Assembly: GCA_029298735.1 (NCBI GenBank)
Contig: JANSLP010000017.1
Coordinates: 1 to 64,000, forward strand
Reading direction: 5' to 3'
DNA: 64,000 nucleotides
From: Ophiostoma sp. CBS 140.51
Taxonomy: Eukaryota; Ascomycota; Sordariomycetes; Ophiostomatales; Ophiostomataceae
Below are positions 1 through 14,150 of the stretch, in pieces (the first letter of the stretch is position 1; each line of letters opens with the position of its first letter). Under the pieces are notes generated by a model. The model ran no database searches. It was not told the DNA's origin and saw only the letters and a list, made by a program, of their open reading frames with translations. The translations under genes were made by a program, and so were the position numbers.

Positions 1-532
1 TTTTTATATTAATCGTTCCTTATTTTATATTTCAATAGTTAACGGCTTTTAATTATACTTATACCGCCCTTTAAACGTCGGTCGTATTATTTATCCCCTT
101 TTCTCGTTTAGGGGTCGGCTGTATTGTCCTAGCCTACCAGTGAGGCCCGTGGGGGCCATATTGGTAATATTATTAAAATATTCAAATGCCTTTTTTATTA
201 TATTATTAATAGCATATCAATTATAGGTAACAGCCTATAACTAAGAAGACCAAGCCTATAAGACTCTTAGACTCTCCCTATATATAAAGCTAGCTACTCG
301 GGACTTGTATTATTCTTCTTGATTTAATAATTAGAGAAGACATATGAATCATACCATGGCCTATTGTGTATAGTATGATACGCCCTTACTTAATTAGCGT
401 AATTTAAGGGATATTATTTCTCACATCACTAATAAAGAAAGCTATATAATACTACGTGTAAATAGGTTTCATTTATATCTATTACTGAAGTACTATTATT
501 CTCATCGCCTCATAGTTAACACTGCGACGACC
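1..532. repeat. AT-rich, TpA-rich block, probable RIP-degraded repeat
   Basis: This stretch is visibly AT-rich and full of TpA steps (tatatt, ttatat, attatt, tatata), with few CpA or TpG steps, unlike the GC-balanced DNA that begins at the DnaJ gene. No open reading frame of note is present. In filamentous ascomycetes this base bias is the known mark of repeat-induced point mutation acting on transposon copies. The assignment is inferred from composition only, and the original element cannot be recognised. The block continues off the left edge of the window. Confidence 0.55.
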
Positions 533-2054
533 TCACTGTGTTGCACATTGGGGTCCGCCTTGGTCATCATCATCGTCCTCATCTTCCCAGACCATACCCG
601 GTCGTGGATGACCCGAACGGCCGCCCATCTGGCATGTAGTTAGTAAAATTGACGTCAAGAGCAACGTTTATGAATGAACTTACCTGCTCAATGTCCGCAT
701 CGGCCTCGTACTCAACCTCGTCAACCTCCTCGGAAGATATCAGAGGCTCTGGAGGGGGGAGAAGTTGCCGCAGTGTCTCATAAGCAGCATCGTCCGGAAG
801 CCAGCCTGCCTCGGGGAAGGCAACCTTCACGCTCAAGTAAAGGTCTCCTCTTTCATCGCCACGTTTCCTGGGCATGCCCTCTCCCGCAATCTTAAGGATC
901 TCGCCAGGCTGGAAGATCTTGCCGCGAGGGTGTTCAAGGTGAATGCCTCTTCCGTCAAGGTGCTTCAGCACAACTCGAGAGAAACCAGTCAAAGCCTCTG
1001 CCAAAGTCACATCCAGCTCGGCAGACAGATCATCTCCAACACGAGTGAACAAGTCATGCGGCTCCTCTACCAGAGTAAAGACGATGTCGCCCGGAATCTG
1101 GTCAGGGAACTGATCTGCCTCACCCTCAAGAACAATGCGCTCGCCCTGCATGGATCCCCGAGGGATATAGATCTCCAGCGCCTTCGTTTCCTCCACGGTC
1201 CTCTTTCCCTTGCACTTCTTGCAGCGGTCCTTTTCCTTGTAGAACATCCCTGTGCCCTCACAATTGTCACAGGGTAGCAACTCCTGGCGGACCAGGCCCG
1301 GGCCAACCTGGCGATAAGCCTCCCGTACACCGGCACCCTTGCACCGATCGCACTGCTGCGGCTTCACCTTTTCCTTCGCGCCCGAACCCTTGCAGAGACT
1401 GCAGATCACACGCTTGTTTGCTGCGAACTTGACAGTCTTCCCCTTGTAAAGCTCTTCTAAAGTGACCTTGTACTGCTGCTCCTCATCACGGCCCCTCCGC
1501 GGCCGTCTCTGGCCACCAGCACCGCCACCAACGTTCATGCCAAACATCTGTGCCAGCATATCGTTTAGGTCGACACCTCCATCGCCCGGCCCGCCCCGGG
1601 AGGGATCAAAGGCAGCCATGCCGAACTGGTCGTAAAGCTGTCTCTTTTCGTCATCGCGAAGAATTTCGTATGCCTGGGTGACGGCCTTGAATTTGACCTC
1701 GGATTCTGCTCTCTGGTCCTCAGGGACCTTGTCGGGATGATGCTGTAGCGCAGCCTAGAGACACACATTGCAATTAGTAACCGGGAGCCCCATTTCCTCG
1801 CCGACAAACCCAAGGCATGCAACTGATGCCGGAGCCCCGTTTCCATCGCTGTCAGGATTGCCTCACCTTCCGATACGCCTTCTTTATCTCTGCGGCCGTT
1901 GACGTCTTTTCAACACCAAGAAGCTCTAGGTAGCAGTGTCAGCGGGTGTCACTTTCGTGCTGATATAAACTAGCAAGCAACTGAAGTCCAGCATACCGTA
2001 AAGATCTGTCTCCTCTTCCTCGCCGGAGGCCTTGTTCGGGCCGCCGCTGTCCAT
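533..2054 (-). CDS. Type I DnaJ (Hsp40) co-chaperone with C-terminal CaaX box, Ydj1/Xdj1-like
   Basis: This is a J-domain co-chaperone that stimulates Hsp70 ATPase activity. It has four exons (2054-1997, 1925-1867, 1754-684, 628-533), giving 427 residues. An acidic N-terminus leads into the J domain (LYELLGVEKTS, then AYRK and the HPD tripeptide). A GGxG-rich linker follows, and then the cysteine-rich zinc domain with four repeats (CSLCKGSG, CDRCKGAG, CDNCEGTG, CKKCKGKR) and the two beta-barrel substrate-binding domains. The start ATG at 2054 precedes an exon ending in a clean GTATGC donor. The last intron (683-629) has a GTAAGT donor and a TACTAAC branch site. Splicing it replaces a read-through tail by an aspartate-rich tail ending CATQ, a farnesylation-type CaaX box as in Ydj1-type proteins. 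Membrane anchoring at ER or mitochondria is inferred from this. The gene is divergent from the glutamyl-tRNA synthetase gene. Confidence 0.9.
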
Positions 2055-4846
<2,792 letters not shown>

Positions 4847-5114
4847 TTTGTATATTAGCTAAATATCAAGTCAATTTAGTGCCTCAAGTACATCTACCTT
4901 AATAGGATTGGCACTGTTTTTCATTCATCACATCGGACCACAGGAATAAAAAATTGTCACGTCTTATGACTTTATTATATAGGCAGATATGCGAATCGAG
5001 TTTAGTCATTGCTTTCGTAGTTATCATGATTATAATTGTAATGAGAAAAAGGCACATTTTCCCCGATGACAGGCGTGAGAGAGCCAAGGACCCGGTAGAT
5101 ATTGAGGTGGTCCT

Positions 5115-6317
5115 TCATGTTGACGGATGACTAGTACCTGTTTCCTCATCAGTCTGAATGCTAGCGATGCCGGCTGGGTCCGTATCAAAAACCCTTGATT
5201 TGATGTCACTGGCCATTAGGCCGGACCTCTCTCTTGCCGCAAGAGTTTTGCTGTTGCGCTCCACCCTCTCAGATGCCTGTTGTACTGATTTCCTAGCCAT
5301 TCCACCACTGCCGAAGGCCAGGCCAACGCCGGCACTGCCACTTTGACCACCACTGCGACCGACGCGTTGAATGGTGGCCGTTACTTCCTTGATTTTTTGT
5401 CCAAGGTCAAGAATCTGCTTGTTTTCGTAGTCTCGGTTGGTGAGGAGAGGACTCTGGGAAAGCGTTTGAACCCAGTACTTGTTCCAGAGAAGGTCAAGTA
5501 AATGTGCGTCTAAGGAGCTCTTGAAGTGCTCTATTTCCAGGCTGTAATAGCGGCTCGAATGGGCCCCGAAATCGTCTGCTTTGTTCAAAGGAACGGACTG
5601 GAAGCCATCCGATGCAATGGCCGACGAGTTCCCCGGGCCGTCGTCCGGCGCCTTGTAGTTTTCAGGGTACGTCCTGAAGGCCCCGATCTCCACCTTCCCA
5701 GCACTAATCGTTCTGTCAGGGTCGACAACAACGGCAACAAATGGATCGTTGAATGTTTGCTGCATGGCTTGGGTGCTAACATCGATTCCGCTGAGCCAGC
5801 AGCCGTACCCGGGATGCGAGTGGTACCAGCCTATGACGTTTTCCATGCGGCCCTGGTCGCGACAAAGCTTCAAATATTCTACAAGATACTCGTTTGCTTC
5901 GTCCTGGGCATTGACTCGTGTCTCTGTGCCCTCCACAGGCAGGCGGAACGCATCCGTGACCACAAGGGTTGTTCCGTCCACATACCCCTGCATGAGACCC
6001 ATGACTTCGAGAGAGCCGCCGGATCGAGAATGCATTACCATCTTGATGAGGGCGATTGCACTGATGCGGACCAGTTTGAAGTAGTTTGGATCCCTTGCCC
6101 ATGGTCGGTCATCGTTGATTACCTTCTGGGCATCGGCGTCGTAGTTGTAGAGAGCATCTCGGACCGAATCGACCTTGGTGGTGAGGCCCTCTAGCAAAGA
6201 GATTCACATTAGCAACGGACGATTGTCTTTCTTGGGCGGGATGGGAGATGAGTTAAGAATTGACCGAAAAGGTGGAAAATGCATACCTTCGCCCCAAAAT
6301 TGTGAAGAGGATTCCAT
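5115..6317 (-). CDS. csn5: COP9 signalosome subunit 5 (JAMM isopeptidase)
   Basis: The catalytic subunit of the COP9 signalosome, a metalloprotease that removes Nedd8 from cullins. Two exons (6317-6287 and 6190-5115) give 368 residues. The short first exon ([10 protein letters not shown]) is joined in phase 1 across a 96-base intron to EGLTTKVDS. The MPN+/JAMM zinc site is complete: E72 in EVMGLMQG, then H134 and H136 in [16 protein letters not shown], with S144 and D147. The flanking sequence ([38 protein letters not shown]) matches CSN5 rather than the related proteasome subunit Rpn11. The C-terminal region is low-complexity and ends shortly after a Gly/Ser stretch. The activity is known for the family, and I see nothing broken. 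Confidence 0.94.
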
Positions 6318-7752
6318 CCCGTTGATATTGGGCCGTCCGTCTCAATTCGTAGGTCGTGGCGCCTAACAGTTGTTCATTTCATGTACGGTATAAAGATGGA
6401 TGGATGGGTGAAGCAAAGATAAGATAAACAAGCACAACACGGTGCTGCCTGTACCTGGAACGCGGGGCAGGTGCAGGCTGCTGACAAAGACGCTACAGCT
6501 ATTTTTGGGGTTCTCAATGCAGACTGTTTGAACTACGACGGAACAAGAGGGAGCCGCAATATGTACAGTCACAAATAAATTCACTGACCACAAGACACAA
6601 GAGAAACATCCAAGATTCAATGATTTTGCGAGTGAATACGAATTGTCATACCGAGCCACTGGTCTCGACAAGAGATACATAATCGTACACAAGACATGTT
6701 AAAATAGAGAAGACAACGATGTATGCGTAGCCTTACTATGGCCTCGAAGTAGCTGGCAGGCGAGGCAAATTTTCGGCCATTTTTGTTTTGTCAGGGTCAA
6801 TGACAATTCCTTCTATGTGCTCGGTACTGACAACGTGTATAGTATAAAGACTGGACGGCTATAATACTTTATGTTCCCACTACAATTTTCAACCGAATGT
6901 CTAGGGTAGCCACTCATGTTAATATCACCGTTGCGATGCTGCGGCGTTACTGAGAGGCTGGTAGCATTTTCAAATCCCCAGAGGAAAGGCCAACAGATTC
7001 GGATATTTTAATAGATCGTTGCCTCCCCCCGACAGCAATCGTACAAATAATATGCACAAATCAAGCTTAATCTCAACTTACTCCTCCATAACGAGTCGAG
7101 ATAGTTTCATGCTAACCAACCCCAGAGCAGTGTAGACATCCTTGCCGCTCATCGTTGTCGGCTTCTTCACCCCCTTTCGATATATGACAAAGTAGATATC
7201 GGCAGTCGGGGATGGCAGTAAAGAAATGCATATCTAAAGTGATTTCGTGGGTGCGCCAATCGTGTGATATACTGTGCACCATTCTCGATAATTACGCATA
7301 TCTCATATACTTCGTACACATGTATGTTGTCCGTGCGGGTCGAGCCTCCTAGATGATTTTTTCTTCCTGCTTTTTGGATTTTGAGGGCGGCTTGTCTCAC
7401 ACGAGTCAGCAAGTTTGACTAGCTTTCACTCATCACGTGCAAAATTTGGGGGACGGCACCGCCACATTCCACTCAGCTGCCGCACTGTAATTTGATTATT
7501 TTTCGATGTGGCGGCAAAGCCCTAAGGCGAAGCCCTTAAGCTAGCGCGAAATTTCCAAACCGGCTGGCATAGGTAAAAAAATCTTCTTCAATTTCATGGA
7601 ACGCTTGTCCCTCTTTCTACTCCCGCATCCAATACAAGTATCGCCAAAAGCAGGACAGCAAATCCGACAAGGTATGCGACACCAAATCGAAATATACTCT
7701 ACCGACAACAACTACAAGACGTCAATACTTACTTATCGATTTCTCAATCAAG
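6318..7752. other. Gene-free interval between CSN5 and eL32 genes
   Basis: About 1.4 kb between two divergent start codons. Short frames here have no coding character and no family resemblance. No tRNA A/B-box pair was found. The last 200 bases (from about 7560) turn pyrimidine-rich (cttcttcaatttc, ctctttctactcccgc), as expected just upstream of a highly expressed ribosomal protein gene. Confidence 0.5.
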
Positions 7753-8602
7753 ATGGTTTCCGCAAAGAAGCACGTTCCTATCGTCAAGAAGCGTACGTTT
7801 GACCCTTCGGTACTCCTCGATCCTGGGCATTATACCCTCTCAACTACCTCAACACTCGACTCCGAAACACTCTGTCCTTAAATGGATATCGACTAATCGA
7901 GGACTATTATTAACATCGTTTTCTTGGGATTCACAGGCACCAAGCACTTCAGCCGTCACCAGAGTGACCGGTTTATGCGCGTTGACTCGAGCTGGAGAAA
8001 GCCCAAGGGTATTGACAGCCGTGTCCGTCGGCGATTCCGGGGCCAGCAGGTCCTGCCGTCGGTACGTTAAATGTCCTGGATGGAAACGTTGGTGATGAAG
8101 GGCGGGGTGGCTATCTCTAGGATGGACGTGCCCGGGGTGGGAGAAACGAAAGTTGCGGTCGTGGAGGGACCCAAGAGTGGGAGGATGGGGTGGGAAGATG
8201 CGATGGCATGGCGATGTCCTGCCTTTTAATACCTATGGATGGCGCTGACATTATTTCACAACAGATCGGCTTCGGTTCCAACAAGAAGACCCGCCACATG
8301 ACCCCGTCTGGACACAAGGCTTTCCTTGTCAGCAACGTTAACGATGTCGAGCTTCTGCTGATGCACAACCGGACATACGCCGCGGAGTACGTTGCACTTG
8401 CATTAAAACCCCTCGACCCGTCTTTGACCCAATGGCCTGGTGTAGGCTTGGTTTCAGCCGATTTGTTTCCAATGCTAATATTGTCTTGCACAGGATTGCC
8501 CACAACGTCTCGTCCAGAAAGAGAATCGACATCATTGCGAGAGCGAAGCAGCTGGGTGTCAAGGTCACCAACTCGAAGGCGAAGGTTACGACTGAGGTGT
8601 AA
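7753..8602 (+). CDS. RPL32: 60S ribosomal protein eL32
   Basis: A cytosolic large-subunit ribosomal protein. Four exons (7753-7792, 7937-8061, 8265-8386, 8494-8602) give 131 residues, the usual length of the family. The N-terminus [14 protein letters not shown] continues with [27 protein letters not shown] and GQQVLPS. Then come [31 protein letters not shown] and the C-terminus [17 protein letters not shown], all diagnostic of eL32. All introns have GTACGT donors and CAG acceptors, and phases 1, 0 and 2 are consistent. The first exon encodes only 13 full codons, typical of fungal ribosomal protein genes. The second intron, at 203 bases, is the longest and could host a small RNA, but none is supported. 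Confidence 0.95.
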
Positions 8603-8944
8603 TTGCTCACCTGGGGTATTTTTCTGATGCTCTGCGTTTCATACGGACTGGGTTTTATTGGAGATTTTTCAACGAAAAATTAAAAGAAAAGGCTAGCGGG
8701 TAATCAAAGCCATGAAATCAACCATTCCCGGGTACGAGCTGTGACTACGATTGCACTGGTCAATTGTAGGCAACAAGCCGGACGCTCGCCGAAAACGGCA
8801 CGAGAAAGACAAAGTCACAAACGTTCGTATCGTTTGGGTCATGATGCCGCCTGAATCTTCACTGCTTGGTGGTAGGGAATGGAGAATAAAAATTTGAGGC
8901 AAAATGCATATTAAAAAAATTACAAAATGACCGTATTGCGGCGC
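8603..8944. other. Convergent 3' region between eL32 and the glycosidase gene
   Basis: About 340 bases between two facing stop codons. It contains A/T-rich stretches (cgaaaaattaaaagaaaagg, aaaaaaattacaaaatg) that may serve as 3' processing signals for the two genes. No coding potential is seen. Confidence 0.4.
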
Positions 8945-11478
8945 TCAATGAACAATCACGATGTGCTTTCCGCCCCGAAGTGACACGCTCACATAGCCGC
9001 TGGCATCACCGGCATCCTTCCCGTGTCCCTGTGATAGGCCTTTATCAGGACCGTAAACCACCGCGCCATCCACACTGATCGAGCTGGACTTGCCAGCTAC
9101 CAATGGGACCGCCACGGTTCCTTCCGTCCCATCTGGAGCATCGACGAGGAGCACAAATCCCCCAGCGCGCCTTTCCCACTGGACCCAGATTCCCCCGTCG
9201 GCTGTGGGCACGAGACCACTTGCCCATGTAAGGTCATCCATTGCTGGAATGACGGGCCTCACCCTCCACTTTTTGAAGCCAGGTGCTGTAGGGGTCACAC
9301 CTAAAACGTAGTTGATCAGGAGTGGCACAATTCCTGTGGACCAGCCGTGAGACATAGACGTGAATCCACCTTCATACGGGGTTCCCTCCTTTCCAATACC
9401 TTCCCAGACGGTCACGGTTGGATCATTGCCTGCCATCCACCCGTAAAGCCTTCTCATTTCTTCCAAGGCACCTTGAGAAGTCTTGAGCGATGTTTCAAAC
9501 CGGGCGGCAATCTCGAAATAGGAGATGAACGCATACACGCGATTTGAATAATCCCCACCGGGGTCTAAAACATTATTGTCGTAAAATGCGTTCCCGTATG
9601 GCCTGGACATGGTTTTGTTCATGTAGGCCAGTATTGATTCGGCGGTGCTGATGTTGGATGATAGGCCACTGGGTACGACACCGGAAAGAATAGCCAAGCT
9701 GTTGCCATCCTGGGAGTGAGTTGGGCAGATCGTATCACCGGAGCATGGGCCGCCGTCGAAGAAGGCACCAACGCTGCTGTCGTAGTTTCTTTTCAGTAGG
9801 GCTGGTCCGATTGCCAGGGCCCGGGTATGCCAGCGAGAGGCGTCATCGGGGTTGCCGAGAATGTGAGCCACCTGGGCCGCATATTTCAGAGCGTACACGT
9901 AAAGAGCATTGTAGTATGTTACGGGTCCAGTTCGGGGAAGGAAGGCGAAGTCGCCAGCACCCCCCGGCCTTTCAACCAAAGATGTTGCAGTATTTGTGTT
10001 GGAGACATAGTACCGGTCCAGGACTTTGACGAGAGCGGTATAATAGGAGGCCCAATACGAGACGTTGCCTGTATACATGACGTAATCTGCACTGCAGACC
10101 ACCCACCAGAGCGGATAATCAAACAGTGGCAGAGTATAGTCGTTGCTGCAGCTGTCAGCGCTTCCCGTGCACCCAAAACACATGAAGATACAATGGGTGA
10201 AAGTGCGAGGCGATTTTGGTCTTGAGTTCAATGATATCTTACATGCTGGCAGGAGGTATCCAGCCATCGTCTCGTTGATGACGAGCGAGGTCCTCAAGAA
10301 CGTTCATGGACGCCTCGGCGGCGTCGTGCGACATGTACGTGGTCAAGGCTGACACAGCGAGGTCTCCAACGTAAGGATCCCGATCTCTCTTCGGCCCGTC
10401 GTGTAAAACAAGTTTTCCGAGTAATGACGGGCTTGCGGCATTCCGCGGCTCGGTGTTGTTTGCGAGAAAGATGTCCGTGCAAAGATCGTTTGTATACACC
10501 GCATCGTACCACCACTGTGTGATGTCTGGGTCGGAGCATTCGAAGTGCCCAGTGAATGTGTCAGGGGTGCCAAGGTAGCCCGAGTACTGGAGACTAATAG
10601 ATGCAATAGTCACGTAACCGTACGGTGAGGTGTATGGAGAGTCTGTAGATAGGGAAGCCATCCGAATCTTTAGGTAGCGAAAGCCATGAAGGCCATCTGC
10701 ACACACCTGTGTACCGTACTCGCAGCCCAGCTGATCCGTCCAAGAGTAGGGCTGTGGTTTCACAGCCACCTGCAGTTGTTTAGCTAGAAAGTTTTAGATA
10801 TTGAGGGGAGAGACAGTTGGTTTTCTCACTTGGTCCGTGCCGGATGTCAACTTTGTGCTCTATATCAAGTTAGACATCAAAGCTAGGTTTCAACAACATG
10901 ATTGCGTTGTTCATGTCACCGACAGAAAGCAACCAAGCTGTTTAGAAAGGGACACATAGTTGAGGGATGCGAAGAAGACTTACGCCGCCGGCATTATCCG
11001 ATCTAGTGAAGTCGCTCCGGTCGGATAAATATTGAAGTGTCTCAGAAAAGGCCAACGTGATACCGGGGAAGCCAGTCGTCGTGTTGTGGGCTCCAGCAAA
11101 ATCAATCGACAGTTGGCCAGCAACATTGAGGCCGAAATCAATCACGAGCGTGGGAACGTCGTCTTCAGTCCCTAGTCGTGAAAGCACGGCCGGGCCGGAA
11201 CCGTGTCTAAGGAGTCCTTCTGCGTTAGATACGTTGCCAGTGGTGTACTGGGACAGAATACGAGCCGGGGCAATATTCTTGCTGGCCGGTGCTCTGACAT
11301 ATCTATGCCAGCTTGTGGCATTTGAGTCAAGGAACTGCTGCTGCCCAGAAGCAGACGAAGCAGTGGCCGTGGCGAAGACAACCGCAACCACGAGAAGGCC
11401 AAGCCACTGCCGGCCCAAGATGGACCGCGCAATGTTCGCCTTGGCGTCCTTCATAGTATCGGCGTAGCGGCCTTCCAT
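8945..11478 (-). CDS. Secreted six-hairpin glycosidase, GH78 alpha-L-rhamnosidase-like
   Basis: A predicted extracellular glycoside hydrolase. Four exons (11478-10984, 10859-10830, 10769-10243, 10151-8945) give 752 residues. The second exon is only 30 bases and is fixed by phase and by its GTGAGA donor. A hydrophobic segment near residues 27-43 (LGLLVVAVVFATATASSASG) is a signal peptide, more classical if translation starts at the internal ATG at 11454. The N-terminal half is beta-sandwich-like. The catalytic barrel contains RDDGWIPPASICSNDYTLP and DYPLWWVV, and SMSHGWSTGIVPLLINYVLG follows, with a short C-terminal beta domain after it. This arrangement is that of fungal alpha-L-rhamnosidases acting on plant rhamnosides. 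Several N-glycosylation sequons (for example NNT, NIS, NKT) fit secretion. The substrate is inferred, and another six-hairpin family remains possible. Confidence 0.8.
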
Positions 11479-12565
11479 TGCAACGAAATGTCTTCTATTC
11501 CGCAGGGGCTCGTTGGATTAGTGAATATCTCCCCGCTCTGGCCCCCTGCTCATGAACCACTGCCTCGTTATGGAAAAGCCGCACGCGAGATTGCCTCGGC
11601 AGAGATCAATCTGTGCGCGGCCAGGTCAACGATGCGACGGAAGAATGAAAACGACACAGCACGCCTGGCCTTGGTGAGCTAGGACACAAAGTGCGTAGCA
11701 AGAAGTGTTGACTGGGATTTGAAGACGTTCAGTGATGCGCCGAGGCTGCGACACCTTGAATAGAATACAAAGACTCACCAGAGAAACCTAAGAGAAATGC
11801 AGGAGAGTTGGAGGAGATCGCAGTGGATGTGCCAGCTCAATTGATGTCTTTGAAGTCGTCGAGGCCGGCCAACTATGGGATAAAAATATGGCTGTTCTTC
11901 GTGGAGTTGGAGGCCGGAATATGCGGTAATAATTAAGGTGCCAACAGAGGAGAAGTTAATGAAGCAGCCAGGAAGTTCCAAGGCGTTTAAAGTAACATGG
12001 AGCAATTACGTCGTGTTCGCAGAAGCTCATTTGTGTCAGAAGGCAGGTATTACGGAGTACGGGGACAAGCGCGTTACCTATTCACGTCCCGCTTAGCGCG
12101 TGAAACGGTGAAACAACGAGGAGCAATGCACTCCAGGCGTGATGCAGGCCCAATGCGGAAGGCGGACCATGACAGGCGAGGCGCAATTACGAGGAAACAG
12201 ATACATAAGTCCAGTCACACCGTGTACGTGAGCGACATGGCAGTTGCACACGGAACGGGAAATCCGCGACTTATGACTTGAAAACCTATGGGGAAGAAAT
12301 GCAACTTTTGAAGTATTACGGCGTATCTCATACTTCTTAACGGTTTGCTTATCGCCGCATGCCGGGGGCTCAATGCACATGTACTACGCATATGTAAACA
12401 GTACTGTGTACTTGCCCCAGTGCATCGCTCAAAAACCAACTGCATTAAATAGCTTTCCAAACGAAATATGCTAGCAAAGGACCGACTTCCATATATGCTA
12501 CGTGCCCCCTTGCCTCCTGTTTGAGATTTTAGATAGACATGCCTGTTCTTCATTTTTGTCTCCGA
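11479..12565. other. Intergenic region upstream of the glycosidase, downstream of kynureninase
   Basis: About 1.1 kb that contains the promoter of the glycosidase gene and the 3' end of the kynureninase gene. Small frames present on both strands lack any recognisable domain. A copy of the 9-base motif TACGGAGTA occurs at 12051-12059. Nothing else is supported. Confidence 0.45.
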
Positions 12566-14150
12566 CTATGATGTACTGGCACCCCTCAAGGCCTCCTCAA
12601 GGGCTTCAACGAAGTTGACGCAATCTTCGTAGGAATTATACAGTGGCGCGGGAGCAACGCGGATGACATTCGGCTTCCTGTCATCGGCAATGACTGAGCG
12701 GGCAAGAAGCGCATCCATCACCGTGTCCAGAAGCCCGTCACCAAGGAGAAGGCTCAATTGTGCACCTCTGTGGGCTGGATCCGAGGGGGTGATGATGCGG
12801 AACTTGCCTCGCACATCGCTGGGCAAAGCATTGAGTAACTCCTCCAAGAAGCCTGTCAAACTGACTGATTTGGTTCGTAGCACGTCGACACCCCCGGCCT
12901 CCTGGAAGACTTCAAGCGATGCGCAGAGGCTTGTGATGTCCAAAATGCTCGGGTTGCTGAGCTGGAAGCCAGCCGCGCCCGGTACGGGGTGGAACTTTGT
13001 GGCCATCACAAAACGCGTGGCTTTGTCATTGCCCCACCATCCTGCGAGCCGGTTCGTGAAGCCGGTATCAGACTGCTCGTCGACAAAGGACCGCGTGACT
13101 TGGCTGTGCCGAGCATGGACAAACAAGCCGCCAATGCCACCGGGGCCACTGTTGAGGTACTTGTAGCTGCACCAGACGGCCGCGTCGACGTTCCAGTCGT
13201 GCAGGCGAAGGGGCACATTGCCGACTGCGTGGGCCAGATCCCAAATCACGAAGATGCCATGGGCGTGGGCAAAATCGGTAATGGCCGGGATGTCCAAAAA
13301 CTCGCCGGTGTAGTATTGGATTCCGGGCAGGAGCAACACGGCGGTGTCTGCGGCGTGCTGCGAAATGGCGGACACCACATCGCGGGTAGCGATGGCGGTA
13401 TTATCGGACGACGGCATCTCGACGGTAATCATGGACGACTTGGTGGACAGTCCATGGTGGCGGATCTGGGTCTCAACGGCAAACTACGCCAGAAACATGG
13501 CACCCTGGTTAGCTATCGTCTCGCACTGCGCAGTCCGATCGCCCGTAGCATGTTGCAAGGCTCGTACAAGCATCAAGTATACGAGCCACAAGGTTTCCCA
13601 TGCGAGCACTGGCTCTTGCACGGCTGCGGGTGGGCCTGTCCAAAGGCTGGGTAGAATTTACATGGTCACTAGGGAAAGCCTTGCTCTCCAAGATAATCTT
13701 GTGCCGCCCGCTAGCCTCCGGTCGGTAGAAAGCGGACAGGAGGAAGTGCAGGTTGGCCGTCAGTGTCTGCATCACTGCCACTTCGGATGCCTCGCCGCCG
13801 ACGATGGGGGCAATCTTTTCTGCAGCCTTCGCGTCGGCATCCAGCCATGTTGGCAGCGGGCTGTCGGCCATGGGCTTAAAGTGGCCCTGTACACCCTGCG
13901 CAGCCCATGTCGATAGGTGCTGCTGGATGCGCGTCGAAGTGCGTGTGGGCTGGAGGCCGAGAGAGTTGCCGCACAGGTAGGTGCTCGGTTGTGATACGGC
14001 AGATGCTCCTACAGTATCGCCAAGGGCACCGAGAGTATTGCTGTGGATTTGCGATGTGCTCGGGACGGCAAATTCGCTGCGGAAGCGCCTTAGCCCATCT
14101 TTCTGGTCGAGCAACCGGGCACGGTCCCGGGTCGGTGTCGGTAAACTCAT
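12566..14150 (-). CDS. BNA5: Kynureninase (L-kynurenine hydrolase)
   Basis: A PLP enzyme that cleaves kynurenine or 3-hydroxykynurenine to anthranilate or 3-hydroxyanthranilate plus alanine, in cytosolic tryptophan degradation and de novo NAD synthesis. Two exons (14150-13662 and 13483-12566) give 468 residues, the family norm. Motifs seen are YLCGNSLGLQP near residue 56, the segment ILESKAFPSDH|FAVETQIRHHGL across the intron, IWDLAHAVGNV, and the PLP lysine in WCSYKYLNSGPGG. Substrate-loop residues appear in FTNRLAGWWGNDKATRF, and FQLSNPSI lies near the end. The start ATG at 14150 gives MSLPTPTRD, and upstream frame continuation has no conservation. The gene is separated from the next by a 4.8 kb gap. 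Confidence 0.95.

Noticed and set aside
765..1277. Plus-strand 170-codon frame inside the DnaJ gene
   Set aside because: Antisense shadow of the conserved DnaJ coding frame.
8062..8264. Possible C/D-box small RNA in eL32 intron 2 (gtgatga near 8091 and a ctga near 8245)
   Set aside because: The boxes are about 150 bases apart, with no terminal stem or recognisable guide, so chance is likelier.
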